Shown: positions 12,740 through 25,155, counted from the stretch's first letter. The stretch: 64,000 nucleotides of DNA from Druceiella hillmani (GCA_039881145.1 JAYKKI010000006.1:13957001-14021000); one strand, 5' to 3'. A program made the numbers and translations. Notes: generated from the sequence alone by a model not told the origin.

Positions 12740-13385
12740 TATGTAAGTAAGGAAGTTATTCAAGCAATTATTTTTACTTACCCTTGCGGGCTTTTTATAG
12801 TTGAATTATTTTTATTTACCCTTGCGGGCTTTTTATAGTAAAATTATTTTTACTTACTTATGCGGGCTTTTTATAGTTGAATTATTTTTATTTACCCTTG
12901 CGGGCTTTTTAAATTATGTAAGTAAGGAAATTATTGAAGCAATTATTTTTACTTACCCTTGCGGGCTTTTTATGGTTAAATTATTTTTACTTACCCTTGC
13001 GGGTTTTTTATAGTTTACTTGCCCTTGCGGGCTTTTTAAATTATGTAACTAAGGAAATTATTCAAGCAATTATTTTTACTTACCCTTGCGGGCTTTTTAA
13101 ATTATGTAACTACGGAAATTATTCAAGCAATTATTTTTACTTACCCTTGCGGGCTTTTTATGGTTAAATTATTTTTACTTACCCTTGTAAATTATGTAAG
13201 TAAGGAAATTATTCAAGCAATTATTTTTACTTACCCTTGCGGGCTTTTTATAGTTAAATTATTTTTACTTAACTTTGCGGGTTTTTTATAATTTGCTTAC
13301 CCTTGCGGGCTTTTTAAATTATGTAACTATGGAAATTATTCAAGCAATTATTTTTACTTACCCTTGCTAGCTTTTTATAGTTAAT
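12740..13385. repeat. Compound minisatellite, about 14 GC-bearing cores
   Basis: The core ACTTACCCTTGCGGGCTTTT recurs about 14 times, spaced by two alternative spacers: a short one (ATAGTTAAATTATTTTT) and a long one (AAATTATGTAACTAAGGAAA followed by TTATTCAAGCAATTATTTTT). The array therefore mixes units of about 38 and 60-66 bp, a higher-order pattern. Short ORFs rich in LTLAGFL are by-products. Confidence 0.92.
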
Positions 13386-13389
13386 GCAC

Positions 13390-15470
13390 GCTTAATTTAG
13401 CACGCTTAAGTTAATGCTTTTTATAGTTATAATAATTGAACGTATTGACAAGTATTATTTTATTTCTCTTAGTTTGTTTTGGATAAAAATTTATAGATTT
13501 TTTCCACTTTATTTAATTGCAATCAAATGATTTACAGTCCATGTAATTTTAGAATCCACTAGTAAATGAGCTTCAAGTTTTTGAATGTGGTCTGAAAATA
13601 CGTTCATAATTTCTAGTTCTCCCATCGTCTCCTCTTGCTAATATGTACGGTTCATCTATTTTACACTATAGCGTACGACAATTATTTTCTAGGCAATTAG
13701 TGGAATAAGTCTACCTGTTAGAATGTATCATTATTTATAAAAAAATAAACATTTTAAACTAAATGCCTTGGAAATTCTATGTAAATTATTAATACAAAAA
13801 TGATGGTTAGAATATTGTTGACCTCTTAAATAATATTAAATTAAATAATATTTTTTTTTACTTTTGTTACTTGAGAAATCTCTAATAAGTTCATTTTTCT
13901 GTGTTTGTGTAATGATTATTGCACCGTCTGTATAAAGATTTTTCATTTTTCGCAATATTTACTTGTAAACTTCTAATTTTTTTTGCTCTATTAACAATTA
14001 AATAGTTTGTGTTTCAGAATTATTTTATAGTAGAGCCAAATTTTAATTTGAATATTTTTTAGAGATAGTATTTGATACTCATATAAACAGACTCTAACAC
14101 AATTGCATTTTTAGAGTACCCTCGTGAAACAAAGAATTCATATTACCACCATATTATCGTTTCCTTTTATCTGTCATAGCCTGATAGTTTTAAATCAATA
14201 TCCTAGAAATTTTGCAGGTTTCATATGACATTGCAATTATTATGTAGCAAAATATTATAAAATTAATTTACTTCATGTATGAAACAAGAAAAGTGGGAGC
14301 AACTTTAAAGCGCGTATAATGTGAAACTCTGTATAAATTTTCAACTATGGATTTAAGAATGAAAAAAAATATTTGGATACCAGCATTTAATTAAAACTTT
14401 CAAAAAATATTTCGGTTAACTCACATAAACACTTTCAAGAGAATCAAATCCTACTTTGTATGTATTCTGACAATCACTTAACCGGTTTATCGTAAGAATG
14501 GTCTCAAGGTGGCAGAAAAGTAAATATTAAAAAAGAACATGCTTAGAAAATACAAAAGTATCACTCGTATATTGAAAACAAATTCTTAAGTTTAAAGTCA
14601 AACATATATACGTGAAGATTTTGTTTTTCGTTAAGGAAAATAAGTTTATTTTTCTTGGTGTAAGAAAGAGAGCTATACGACAGACAACTAAATATTTTGC
14701 AAGAGGAAATCACTTTTATTCACTTATAAAAATCCCCAAATAGCTCGTTATTTAACAAAAGCATGTACTCGTATTACTGTTCGCAAGCAAAACGGCTGTA
14801 AATGTGAGATAATGATAAACCGCAGTTGCCGACTTGTAGATGATATCTCATTTGAATACTGCTTTTAAAATATGAGCACATGCATTATTCATGTATCATA
14901 TGCGCCACGCTCTCCCCTGGGCTTGCGTCAGTAGCGACGCTGTCTGGAAAGAACATTTGTACCACCGTATATGACATTTGTATCAAGCGCTCTCCTCAGC
15001 ATATGAGGTAAATTTTGAGCGATAAATATTAAAGGCTATACAGTTTCTTTGGATGAAACCGATTCAAAAATGTGTCAGTCTATGTGTGTGTGTGTGTATG
15101 TGGGTGTTTACTTTTCCTTTTTCATGTATTTTCATATTGTAAGTATGAATTAAGCTATAAGTTTACGTATTTTTCTAAATATTAAGTAGAAGAAACGAAT
15201 GCAATTGGTTTAATGACGTATATGAATGCAAATGTTGTTTATTGTGCACAAAAGCAAAGTTATCAAAGAATAGATCATTTTTTTCTAGAGTAAAATTAAA
15301 ACTTCCGCTAGGACCATAATAACTACCTATACGTATTGCCTTTATAGAAGTTACGAAAATTTTTCAAACCGATAAATCACATTTTTTCAAGTTAATAAAA
15401 ATTAAGCTGTGGTAATAATTATAAATAGGCTATTTCACCACTTTGACTGAGATTCGCCTCTTTTAAATCC
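13390..15470. other. AT-rich DNA without a supported gene
   Basis: A GC-richer patch at 14900-15000 (GCGCCACGCTCTCCCCTGGG and AAGCGCTCTCCTCAGCATAT) and a short TG repeat near 15083 are the only notable features. Confidence 0.5.
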
Positions 15471-15477
15471 TCATCTT

Positions 15478-15863
15478 ACTTTCGTTACGGCTCTTCAAAC
15501 GGGGGTCCATATCAAAGCGGATCTTAAGAAAGTCGAAATCTTCCAAATGCAATGTGTCTGGCAGATCCTGAAAGTTTCAGTCCGCAGTCGTATCACCAAT
15601 GACACTATCTGGTTTCGTTGCCAGAATCAACCGACATTGAGGATGAAATTCAACAACGTCAAATTCAACAACAGTGGAAAGTTAAGCAAGATGCATAAAA
15701 ACGTAGTTAAAATAAATCGAGCTAAGCATAAGGAAACCAAGAATTGATTGATGTAAAGCGATAAACGGACGAAATGGAGAAAAATAGTAGAAAGAGCTAG
15801 TGAACCAAGGGCACCTACAGCAGCTTACTGGCTTCGGCGTCACCCTCAATCGAGTGCAAACTA
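15478..15863 (+). pseudogene. Non-LTR retrotransposon ORF2 C-terminal remnant
   Basis: Two plus-strand pieces read as the region after the reverse transcriptase of a LINE. The first (about 15478-15650) reads DLKKVEIFQMQCVWQILKVS then VRSRITNDTIW, matching the common LINE pattern of a Leu/Phe-rich helix, a conserved Cys, 'ILgIs' and 'RiTN(D/E)'. The second (about 15759-15863) reads DKRTKWRKIVERASEPRAPT and ends in a stop, like LINE C-termini with 'DR..WR.iV..A'. A non-coding or shifted stretch lies between, so the copy is degraded and truncated at its 5' end. Confidence 0.75.
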
Positions 15864-16062
15864 AAGATCAATCAATTCAATTATATTTCCATTTATGCGT
15901 ATAAAAGGGCAAATTAAAAACAACGTACTATAATGATGTGACACCAAAAAAACTGTGAAATACATATTAGTTCTATCGATCAAAAATGTATAAATGTACA
16001 ATGATTATTATTTTGTCAATTTAAAAGTTTAAATTCTGTGATTATAGAGGATCCTATTAATC

Positions 16063-16215
16063 GAAAACGATCACGATTGGTAATTTTCCAATGAACTATT
16101 TTCTTATCAAGCCTTTTCAATAACTTCAATTGTAACATCTGCTAAACCTTTTGCATCACGAATTATAATCTAGTAACGGCTGACACATTCCATAAGCCGT
16201 AAAAAATATACAGAA
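16063..16215. repeat. Diverged direct repeat, copy A
   Basis: Shares GATCACGATTGG..ATTTTCCAATGAACTATTTTC, GCTAAACCTTTT, CATCA and CTAGTAA with copy B at 16427-16565, in the same order and orientation, about 365 bp apart. A TA/TG microsatellite lies between them. Confidence 0.65.
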
Positions 16216-16279
16216 TAATATCAGCGGAAAGTGCGAACGGGCTTGGTTAGACATTTATATTTATGTAAAAGGAGCTTGT

Positions 16280-16282
<3 letters not shown>

Positions 16283-16339
<57 letters not shown>

Positions 16340-16366
16340 ATGAATGTGTGTGTGTGTGTGTGTGTA
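16283..16366. repeat. TA then TG microsatellite
   Basis: (TA)18 passes directly into (TG)n with a TATGAATG interruption. It separates the two diverged direct repeats at 16063 and 16427. Confidence 0.95.
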
Positions 16367-16426
16367 TGTATATTCATATTTTTTATTTCTTTTAGCGCTA
16401 CTTTCGCTTCATCAAAAGATTGGAAA

Positions 16427-16565
16427 AATGATCGTGATTATGATTTTCCAATGAACTATTTTCAATCATTACAACTATAATCGCTGCTAAACCTTTTCCA
16501 TCATCAGTTACAACCTAGTAAGATCTGACAGATAACAGTACCGCTGAGAAATTCGATAAATATCG
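16427..16565. repeat. Diverged direct repeat, copy B
   Basis: Second copy of the 16063 unit (GATCGTGATTATGATTTTCC, AATGAACTATTTTCAATCAT, GCTAAACCTTTTCCATCATC). Confidence 0.65.
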
Positions 16566-16869
16566 ATCATCCAAGAATATAAAAACCTGTCCATGCGCAT
16601 TCGAACTCGACCACCTCAAAAAAAAATAACGATAATAATTTAGAAGGTATAATTAAGTATAAAAATAATATCATGTTGCACAATTAGTTTATTAATTTGC
16701 AGGCCTGAGTGCTGGAGAACCAAAAACTTGTCTGCCGATTTCACTCAATTTAAATAGCGACTTCAACTACCATCGAACTATTTTTTAGCCAAGTTTTCAA
16801 TTCAATTTTTTTCGAGTCCTCAACCGACTCAATTTTTTTTCGATATCTCTACCGACAATAAATATTAAT

Positions 16870-17060
16870 ACTTGGCAGGTCAATTTATGGTAAAATTTTG
16901 CACATTCATAACATTCCTATCTGAGAGGAAATTTGCTAATAAAATTCATGGCCTAAGCTTGGAAATAAAGACCCACTTGGAATATTATTTAGACAATTTG
17001 GAGACAGATAACAGACGATCCGAGGTAATATCGGGTCACTCATGCCCGATCCGATAGTTG
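16870..17060 (+). other. Short open frame of uncertain status
   Basis: 61 codons ending SLEIKTHLEYYLDNLETDNR then RSEVISGHSCPIR before TAG. The C-terminal half is polar and coding-like, but there is no supported start, splice site or family. A small inverted repeat ATCGGGTCA..TGCCCGAT lies at its end. Confidence 0.2.
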
Positions 17061-17273
17061 AAAATGAATTTTCAATCACATTAATCACTCATAATCTCTA
17101 ATATAAGAGACTCTATATTGGGGTTCGTAGGATGAGATAAAAAATAAATCATGGATAAATAATATAAACCGTTTATATAAAAATGCCCTAGATAATTTTA
17201 GATCAATATTAACAATAGAGTTAAAACAATTACAGCTATACATTGTGTATGTAAATATATATTTATATAGATA

Positions 17274-17274
17274 T

Positions 17275-17321
<47 letters not shown>
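17274..17321. repeat. AC then TA microsatellite, tail of a LINE remnant
   Basis: (AC)8 followed by (AT)16, ending at the LINE C-terminal remnant. Confidence 0.95.
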
Positions 17322-17322
<1 letters not shown>

Positions 17323-17482
17323 CGGTCGTGGTCAGCATGTAGTACTGTTATAGGTGGCTGCCGTTACTCGTCTCACGATGTCTGTCCATCTCTCCCTATT
17401 TGTCGTCGCCCTGTTGCCACAGCAGACTTGATCTGGTCTGTCCACCACATCGACGACCTCCCACGTGGTCTAACACTATAAT
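17322..17482 (-). pseudogene. LINE ORF2 3'-terminal remnant joined to an AC/TA microsatellite
   Basis: On the minus strand the sequence reads RPRGRSSMWWTDQIKSAVAT, then after one frameshift NRERWTDIVRRVTAATYNST, TC and a stop. This matches the C-terminal 'R.RGRP..RW.DQ....' and 'DRERW...VRRVTAAT' blocks of insect non-LTR elements. Only about 10 bp follow the stop before a TA/AC microsatellite (17274-17321) begins, as expected for an element with a very short 3' UTR and a simple-repeat tail. 5'-truncated and dead. Confidence 0.75.
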
Positions 17483-19044
17483 TTTGCATTAATTACAAAA
17501 GTATACGTTTTCGCTATAATCATTTTAAACACTTAAGAAATGTTGAAATCTTAGTGACAACAAGGCTTTAAAACGTATTTCTTGTAGCATTGGAAAACTT
17601 TTGCAAATATTAGTCTGTTCGCTACCATTTAACATAATTATTATAATCACACATCAAATAAATTCAGTGTTTTGTTAAATAACTGTTGTTTTTTTTTTGG
17701 AAGTATAACCTCTATCCATTTCTTTCTTTTAACATTGAAACGACTTTAAAAGTTAGAGTGCCTTGTCAGCGTAATAAAATGGATGTCCAGAATTTCGCTA
17801 GTTTTCGCAACCATAAAAAAATGGAGGTCCATATATGTATAGCAACAAGTCTTGGCTTCTAAATTGCTTAGAACCTTTAAATACGATATCGGATTAAAAA
17901 GCATATCAAAATTATTTTAAATAAATATGAATTAAAGAATACTTTTTTTCTATACGTTTCTAGACTATTATATTATGAACGAATGTCATTTTTAATTTAC
18001 TTAAGCATACATACAAGCATTTTACCTTAGCCTGCGTTCATAATATACCGTAACGCTCAGAATATTATGAAAAAAAAATAACATTATGACTCTATAAGAA
18101 TTTTGTAAAATATAAGGTAATTGGAAAATAAGTACATTTACTATAAATTATAAAAAAAACTTTACCACAATATTCTAAGTATTTTACTAAAGTCTCGGGA
18201 AAAATAAAAACAAATCTATTTTTTTTGTTAAGAAATGAGATAAAATGCGTTTAAATAGTGAACGACCCGGCGAGAAGTGTTAAAGAACTAAACATTTTTT
18301 TTATCATTTCATTTTGACCTTTCAAATCCTGTTTTACATAACACTGAAATCAAAAATGACACCCCACAAAAATATATCGGATTATATCAGTACATACAAC
18401 TGTTTGCTCTTTGGCAAAAATTGATTTTAGCCTATGTTCAAAATTTTAAAATACCTCTTACCTCGGTATAGTGTTACAACAATATAAAATAAATCGTCGA
18501 AATTGAACAAATACATTACGTTAAGCAAATTTGACTTTATTTGCTAAATATATGAATATTTTTTTAACGATATGTGTAACTAATCGTTTATATTATCTAA
18601 TTTTAAATTAATATAAAATTTGAACTGCAGATTACTACTTATGTTAATTATACTTTTCATAAGTTATACAAAAATTAATTTATTGATGGAAATCTAAAAG
18701 TTGATTTTGGATTTCGAATTTCTTGGATTTTGTTCACCGAACTTAACTTTGCAACAAAGCAAAAAAATGCTAATTATTTTTATAGTTCGTGTTATGAAAT
18801 AACATATACGTCATATGTTTTACTTATGTGGAGTATTATAATCTAATGGAGTATTATAATTAGGTACATAGTTCAAGCTTCTAGTTTATATACAGATATT
18901 TCAGTCGGAAACTATCATAAATTCTATAGAATGTATCCCAACAAAATAAAATTAGTACCTAAATATATTTATTTCTCACATATTTACAGAACCCAAAACC
19001 TATGTGTTTGTGGCTCCTCTTTGGGTTAGGAACAAATCCAGCAA

Positions 19045-19090
19045 TCCTGACTTAAAATCCACGCGAACAAAGCCGCGGAAAAAAATATTT
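19045..19090. repeat. Fragment of the same dispersed-repeat end
   Basis: AATCCACGCGAACAAAGCCG followed by CGGAAAAAAATATT resembles the reverse-complement end 'CCACGCGGACGAAGTCGCGGG'. Only the terminal 40 bp or so are recognisable. Confidence 0.4.
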
Positions 19091-20099
19091 AATTGTAAAT
19101 AAACTTCATATTAAATAAACTTAATGTCATTGATTAGTATTAATAAATAGTACTGGTTGTTTTATGGGGTTATTATAAAAGAACTATGCAGGTTAAACCC
19201 TCTGTCGGCAAGTAGAAGAAATGCAGAAAAAGCGATATACAAATAATAATATAGTTCATTTCAGATGTATTTAGGTACTTATTCTAGACGTATCACAAAC
19301 TGGTTGTTTATAACCCGCTCCCTAACCTTATGTAATTTAGAAATATAATTATACATAATATGTTGCATGTTTCTGTTTATTTAGTAGTTGCTACACGGGA
19401 AACAGAAACTGAAACCATAGTTTTACAATATTGTCTATATACTTAAATTTGTATAACGTATATCTAAATTAATTAATTTTATTATTAATTTTATTATTAA
19501 TTATATTATATAAACTTAAAGCTTAGATCAAATTAATTATAACTTAAAGTTTAGATGAACTTTCTTAACTAATGTATACGCTATCACCAAGATGTATGGT
19601 GTCATCACGTTGCGATTTTAGTTAACTTTAAAGCACACAACAAAATTTTTTAAAGCCCACCATGCACATGTAAGAATGTTTTTAAAATAGTATGATACAC
19701 TCACAGTATACATATACAATTATGCACTTAGTTTTCTAAGACTACTAGATATTCTTCGATTTTCGAATATTTATTTTTATTATTTGTATTTATCAAGAGT
19801 CTTTCTAATGTAATCAAGTATCTTATCAATTTTATATTAAAACACTTACCTTAGACGAAATCAACCAGGGTTTCATCCTATCAGAGGAAAGTACAGTGTC
19901 TAGCTGACGCCGAATACTTATTAAGACTTTCTTTAATTCGACTGTCTAAACTAACTTTTTGCGATTTCACCTCAATAAGGCAACCGTCTTGCAAAGTGTG
20001 ACGGAGGCAATGAAATCTTTACATTTTTTGAAGACTGTCATGATTGAAATGGCTTTTGAATATGGATAGTGTTAGCTATGAGATGACAATCAATAAAAT

Positions 20100-20180
20100 C
20101 ATGGAACTAGCTTCAGCTCGCGAATTCGTCCACGTAGATTTCCAATTAAGTCGGCGGGATTTACGTGCAGGTTTTGTTTT
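20100..20180. repeat. Short dispersed-repeat end, same class as 25861
   Basis: Contains AGCTAG/AACTAGCTTCAGCTCGCGAA and TTCGTCCACGTAGATTTCC, a diverged form of the 'CTAGCT..CCGCGACTTCGTCCACGTGG' end typical of insect dispersed repeats, followed by GGGATTTACGTGCAGGTTTT. The short ORFs on both strands here are side effects of this GC-richer insert. Confidence 0.5.
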
Positions 20181-21699
20181 CCCAAGAATTTTTTTTACAA
20201 TAGATTTAATCAACACCTTGCGCATGTTGTAGCACAAAATTATTATTATTGAGTTAAAACGACTAATTTCATCCAATAGGAATTATGCTTTTCTCGAGTT
20301 ACAAAAGTAACCTTACTGCATAAGCTATACCTGTGAACTAATGCATGAAAACCTGTCCAATTTTTGAGTGTGATTGACTAACACACTAAGCCGCAAATTT
20401 CGGTGAAAAAAAACCCACTTTTGGATTAATAAAAACAATAAGTTTTCATTTGTCTTATTTATATCCAGCAAGATTAAGAAATATAGAAAATGTCCACATA
20501 AATGTAACGCGCTCATTGAAATAAGTGAGTTTCTTCTAACATACCATCTACATTACAAATTAACCCTCAGGCTGCGACTGGAGTCTTTAAATGTATCACC
20601 ATTTTGTATCCAAGCTGAACCTCAATTGAATGTCGCTCCTTGTGTGTATACCCGATCATAATTTTGAACTTGTTATTTATGAAATGTGGAATATATTCTT
20701 GCCAGCCCACATATAAAATGTTGAAAATTGGATAAAAGAAATATATATTTAAAATAATTTGTACGCCATCAATTTAAGAGAAAACGCGTAGGCTGTATCA
20801 GGGATGCAGTCACAATAGAGTACGTGAAAAGTCTGAAGTGTACTAGAGAGTGTGTAATATAGTAAGCCTAACACGTTCCTTGTGGAAACGAACACGTTCC
20901 GCCGTGATCAAAGCGATTCGTCGAGGGCCGGAATCTCTCTCTCTCTTCCTACCTGAGCTCTTGCATGGCAGTTATATACGTTACATACAACGCGCGTTGG
21001 CGCCATAGTGGAGCAGTCGTCAAACTTTTGCAAACACGACACTTTTTAAGTTCTACAACTTTTAACGGTCACATGTATACGTTTTATGTATCACAGCTAT
21101 TATAACGTTGTGAGCTCTATCAAACGCGACCACTCCCGCTCGAATTTATCAATATACCGCTGAGTAATCTCCAATTAAATACAGCGCGCGATGGCAAATT
21201 TAGTTCCGAATGAGTCATGCTGTACGCGGCTGTAGCGCCATTTGCAACAGCGACATGCACTACCTAGTAATGGCTTCTATGTTCTAAATTATGAATTAAA
21301 ATAATACAGGTAGGTGCTGTAATTCCAAAGTTATCAGCGATCTTGCCATAATATATTTGATTACATATGATTTTTGCAAGTGACCCCCCCCCCCTGACCG
21401 AAATGAAAGACGTTACACGTCAAAAAGGCTAAAAATGGACATCCTATAAAGATTTGTATTGTTTTCTATATAATTAACCCGTCGTATAATTAACCGTTCA
21501 AAAGAAAATACTATAAATAAATTTCTTTTAAAATTAACAAGCAATAAATTGATATATAAATAATTATGTTGCTTTATTGTGCGGTTAGATGGTTCTTAAT
21601 GAATAGAAATACAGTTCACTGTTTTTTTCCGACGGCTTTCAGTAATATCGCAATTGTAAAAACTACCACAATTTAACATAATTACACACATATATGTAT

Positions 21700-21713
21700 A
21701 TTACACACATGTG

Positions 21714-21790
<77 letters not shown>
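21700..21790. repeat. Compound TA-TG-TA microsatellite
   Basis: A TA tract, a (TG)7-8 block and a second TA tract, flanked by two ACACA(T/C)ATGTGTATAT segments on the left. It ends about 95 bp before the MITE at 21884. Confidence 0.93.
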
Positions 21791-21883
21791 GTATGAAATA
21801 TTATTTAAATTGTTGAATAGAAAAAATATTGAAAATATTAATAACAATGGCAGAACCAACATACTCTTAAAATAAAGAAAGAT

Positions 21884-22205
21884 TTAAAAAAGTTCGTGAT
21901 CAGACTGCGTGGCAAAATACTCTTATATTACTAATCCAGCCTTTAAACTAATTATTTTACAGAACTTACTTAAATTATTATTTATGCCCGTAAAATTCAT
22001 AGTTCTACATAGTTTTTACTAGAATTTTAACAAATGTTTAATAGTTTCTTTATTTATTCCATATACTCGTGTAAAAAATATTAGTTTTCCAACGATACTG
22101 CGCATAAATAATAATTTGAGTAAGTTTTAGAAAATAATTGGTTTAACGGCTGGATTAGTAATATAAGAATATTTTGCCACGCAGTCTGACCACGAACTTT
22201 TTTAA
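21884..22205. mobile_element. MITE-like foldback element with about 105-bp inverted arms and TTAA borders
   Basis: The left arm (21884-21992), starting TTAAAAAAGTTCGTG, pairs with the right arm (about 22094-22205), ending CACGAACTTTTTTAA. Shared blocks include CAGACTGCGTGGCAAAATA, CTTATATTACTAATCCAGCC and AAATTATTATTTATGC. Identity is high but not perfect. Both ends are TTAA, which could be the target duplication of a piggyBac-type transposase. A TA or 3-bp duplication, as in other DNA transposons, is equally compatible. There is no coding capacity. Confidence 0.8.
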
Positions 22206-22919
22206 CGAACGAACGAACAAACTTTCTTGTACATCCCTGTTCTGGTTAAGTCGTTATATTCTCAATTTGTTCGTTCTTATATAGATACACATCAATTATC
22301 CATAACGGTGGAGTCGGGACACTAAGAAACAAACTGTATAATTTGTTCATGGATTACAGCGTGAGATCTAATATTCGTAAATAAACAAATTGAAAAATAC
22401 CGTCAACACTGTTTGATTATTTATTAGCTTTCATCTAATTTTCTCTTACGAACGAACTCTTTTCCGGTCACTCATAGACGAATCTTTTCCAAATATCGGG
22501 TCATTAAGTTACTCGCATTACATTCAAGCGTATTCATCATGTACTTGTATTCTACGGTTTTACCCTATGAGTGCTTAACACTAAAGATCAGCATGCAATA
22601 CGGTAGTTGACTCATTCTAAATTTTGATATTTTTCGTACAATATTGTGAAATATAAGTTAATTAAAAACCAGTCTTGAAAAAAAATCAAAAATTGTCACT
22701 CTTCACTCTTCACTCTTCATCAACTTGTACCTTGAAATTACGATTAATGAAATAAAAAAAAATTATTCAAATACCCAATTTCAACGTTTATTAAAAAAAT
22801 ATAAATGAGATTACACATACGACCTAACACATATCACATAATCGAATGTAAACGCACAGGTCCGATCCAAAAACTTTTGACACACGACAACCAAACTTCT
22901 CAATAATTTATTTTATATA

Positions 22920-23191
22920 TCATATCTCCATTAACCAAACTTGCCGGCCACGTACAGTAAAATTATTTAAATTACACGTTGAAGGCAACGGCATATCAAA
23001 AGGGCTATTTCCTCTTTTATACATTACTGCTGGTCGTACCTGTTGGAAAGAATTTAGATATGCCAATTGAAGTCTCACAAGGATATATAATGAAAACAAA
23101 GCGATGAAAATGGAAGCAGTGCCATCAATATATAAACTTGTCAGATAGTCTTTAGTAGCATATAAAGGACTCCATTTGCATAAAATTCCCA
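22920..23191 (-). CDS. Possible terminal exon with a membrane segment and close poly(A) signal (unidentified)
   Basis: 90 codons on the minus strand: GILCKWSPLYATKDYLTSLY, IDGTASIFIALFSLYILVRL (one membrane helix), then QLAYLNSFQQVRPAVMYKRG and a polar tail ending VRGRQVWLMEI. AATAAA follows the stop within about 15 nt. CCACAG at the 5' end could be an acceptor but lacks a pyrimidine tract. An internal CAACAG|GTACG also looks like a donor. Better than a random ORF, but unproven. Confidence 0.25.
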
Positions 23192-23732
23192 CTGTGGTAT
23201 TTCGTGCGTTTATTTTATTTTTTTTTTACAAATTATATGTGAAAGCATAAAATATGCCAAAACCAAGTAAAAAACGAACGAAAGGTTATGTGAAATCTAA
23301 CCTTCTTTTTTTAACCTTCTTTGTTTAACTAACATTATTTGCAAAGAAATGTGGAAATTTTATTTCAAACGCATAACTTTTTTCATGCTTTTTGAAGTTT
23401 TTCTTTTGTTTTGGAGATGAAATATTAAGAAATAATTCCATAGCATTTCTCGAACACATGATATGAACTAATTTGTCGGTCAATACACATAAGTATGCCC
23501 ATAATACTATCTGTGATGATTATTGAAATTATTGTGCCAACTTAGACCACATACCGTAAGTGGCGATGTTCATTATTTTTATAACTTAAAAAGATGTTTG
23601 ATCTAAATATCCTAAGGCACGCGATCACCATGGCGAGTTCTCTACGATGTCGAATTATTTTTTTTATTCGAGGTCTGGTTGAATAAATTGGCGAATAGAA
23701 TACAAAGATATCTAATTCACCTAACTAAAGAC

Positions 23733-23733
<1 letters not shown>

Positions 23734-23793
<60 letters not shown>
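23734..23793. repeat. TA microsatellite
   Basis: Nearly pure TA for about 60 bp with one ATAATA interruption. Confidence 0.95.
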
Positions 23794-23797
<4 letters not shown>

Positions 23798-24844
23798 TTT
23801 TACAAAATGTGAGCACAAAATGTCGTGAAAACTAATAACGAAATAAAATCATATTAAGAAGTCACATCTCATACATCCTTCACCTATTATACATCCTTCG
23901 CTCTTTACATAGCAGCTACAAATAAATAAATAATATTCCATGAAGTTCCACATGTCAGAAACACGCTAACAGCGCGGCGGACCTAATGGTAGATTCACAT
24001 TAGAATCTTAGTTCCATGATTCACATTCACGGGCCATTTCAAAGCAGATGATATTAGCTGGACAAGGTTATTAATATATATTAGTGGGAAGGTTCACTTA
24101 CCCGAACGGGCACACACTTATTGACGGACGTCTTCACTTAAAGAGAATTTTTTTTCCAACCGTTGATTTTCACTACACAATTCTAATAATTGAAGCACTT
24201 GAAACATCACCTACAGAATATCAAATTCATTTTAACTAGTAGCTTACACCCGTAATTTTGGATAGAGCTATTCTAATTTATTTATTTACGTACAGCTAAA
24301 AAATATTACGTTTACCCACTTAGACATTTCAATAACGATAAAAGGACTAATTTTATGACAAAGTAAACTAATTATTGTTACTATAAGGATGGCATAAGTA
24401 TTACATAAATGTTATTTCCACTCATCACAAACAAATGAAAATCTTGTATATCCGTAATTGATTAGGTAATTGAATACCGTGTGACACTAGGTGATTTAGA
24501 AAGAACTATGTTATAAATACAGGTATTAAAATATTATGATAAAATATAAGAGCAGAAAGTTATCAGGTCCGAAGAGTTAATGGGTACGAAACGTTCCGTT
24601 TAAAAATGGGAGAATAAATTTTATGAGAGCAATAATGTAAACTTTCTTCTCTTCTGAACTATAAATAAAGGAAACCTAGCAAACCGGGTAGAAAATGAGT
24701 AGGAAAACGCAAGTGGATTCCAAATAATTAAGCTGGTTTCTAATTTACATAAGTTGCATTACAAATGCATCCCTTTCCCTTGTGCTATTTAATAGTTACA
24801 TTAGTTCTCTGAGGTCACCCTAGCTTTCAGCTTGTAGTTTGGTT

Positions 24845-24914
24845 TTCTTAATGTAAAAGCGGAAAGTTTTACGAGTTTCTTCTTAATGTAAAAGCGTAAA
24901 GTTTTACAAATTCT
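24845..24914. repeat. Two-unit 35-bp direct repeat
   Basis: TTCTTAATGTAAAAGCGGAA with AGTTTTACGAGTTTC is followed at once by TTCTTAATGTAAAAGCGTAA with AGTTTTACAAATTC. Each unit also contains a small palindrome (GTAAAA..TTTTAC). Confidence 0.8.
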
Positions 24915-25113
24915 TCTTTTCACACTTTAAAATCAAATTTTTGTGTACATATGAATCAAAGTTCATGTATATATATATATATGCATAGTGCTCCATTCGT
25001 ATTCAATTAAAAAATGAATGGCACTGGCCAACTTCATTTTTAAATCGAGTCGTGGATTCCATTAGACTTGCACTATGTTTGTGGGCGGGCGGTCATTTCA
25101 GTCCCCCGTCAAA

Positions 25114-25155
25114 ATATAAATATAACGTGTATTTCATTACACGTTATATTTATAT
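25114..25155. other. Perfect 18-bp hairpin
   Basis: ATATAAATATAACGTGTA and its exact reverse complement are separated by TTTCAT. A perfect 18-bp stem with a 6-nt loop is longer than chance would usually give here. It follows a GC-rich patch (GTGGGCGGGCGG near 25080). It could be a small foldback insertion or an RNA hairpin; no host transcript is visible. Confidence 0.85.

Larger units (their letters stand above)
17485..21690. other. AT-rich DNA with a GC-richer island at 20820-21260
   Basis: The first 2.5 kb is very AT-rich with no gene seen. 20820-21260 is GC-richer, with AACACGTTCC repeated 24 bp apart (20872-20907), a CTCTCTCTCT run and CAACGCGCGTTGGCGCC. It may be an old element or a promoter region; no coding frame is convincing. 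Confidence 0.5.
23240..25050. other. AT-rich DNA without a supported gene
   Basis: Only the TA microsatellite and the 35-bp two-unit repeat at 24845 were recognised. Confidence 0.5.

Noticed and set aside
12801..13167. ORFs with LTLAGFL repeats
   Set aside because: Frames through the compound minisatellite, interrupted by stops at array variants.
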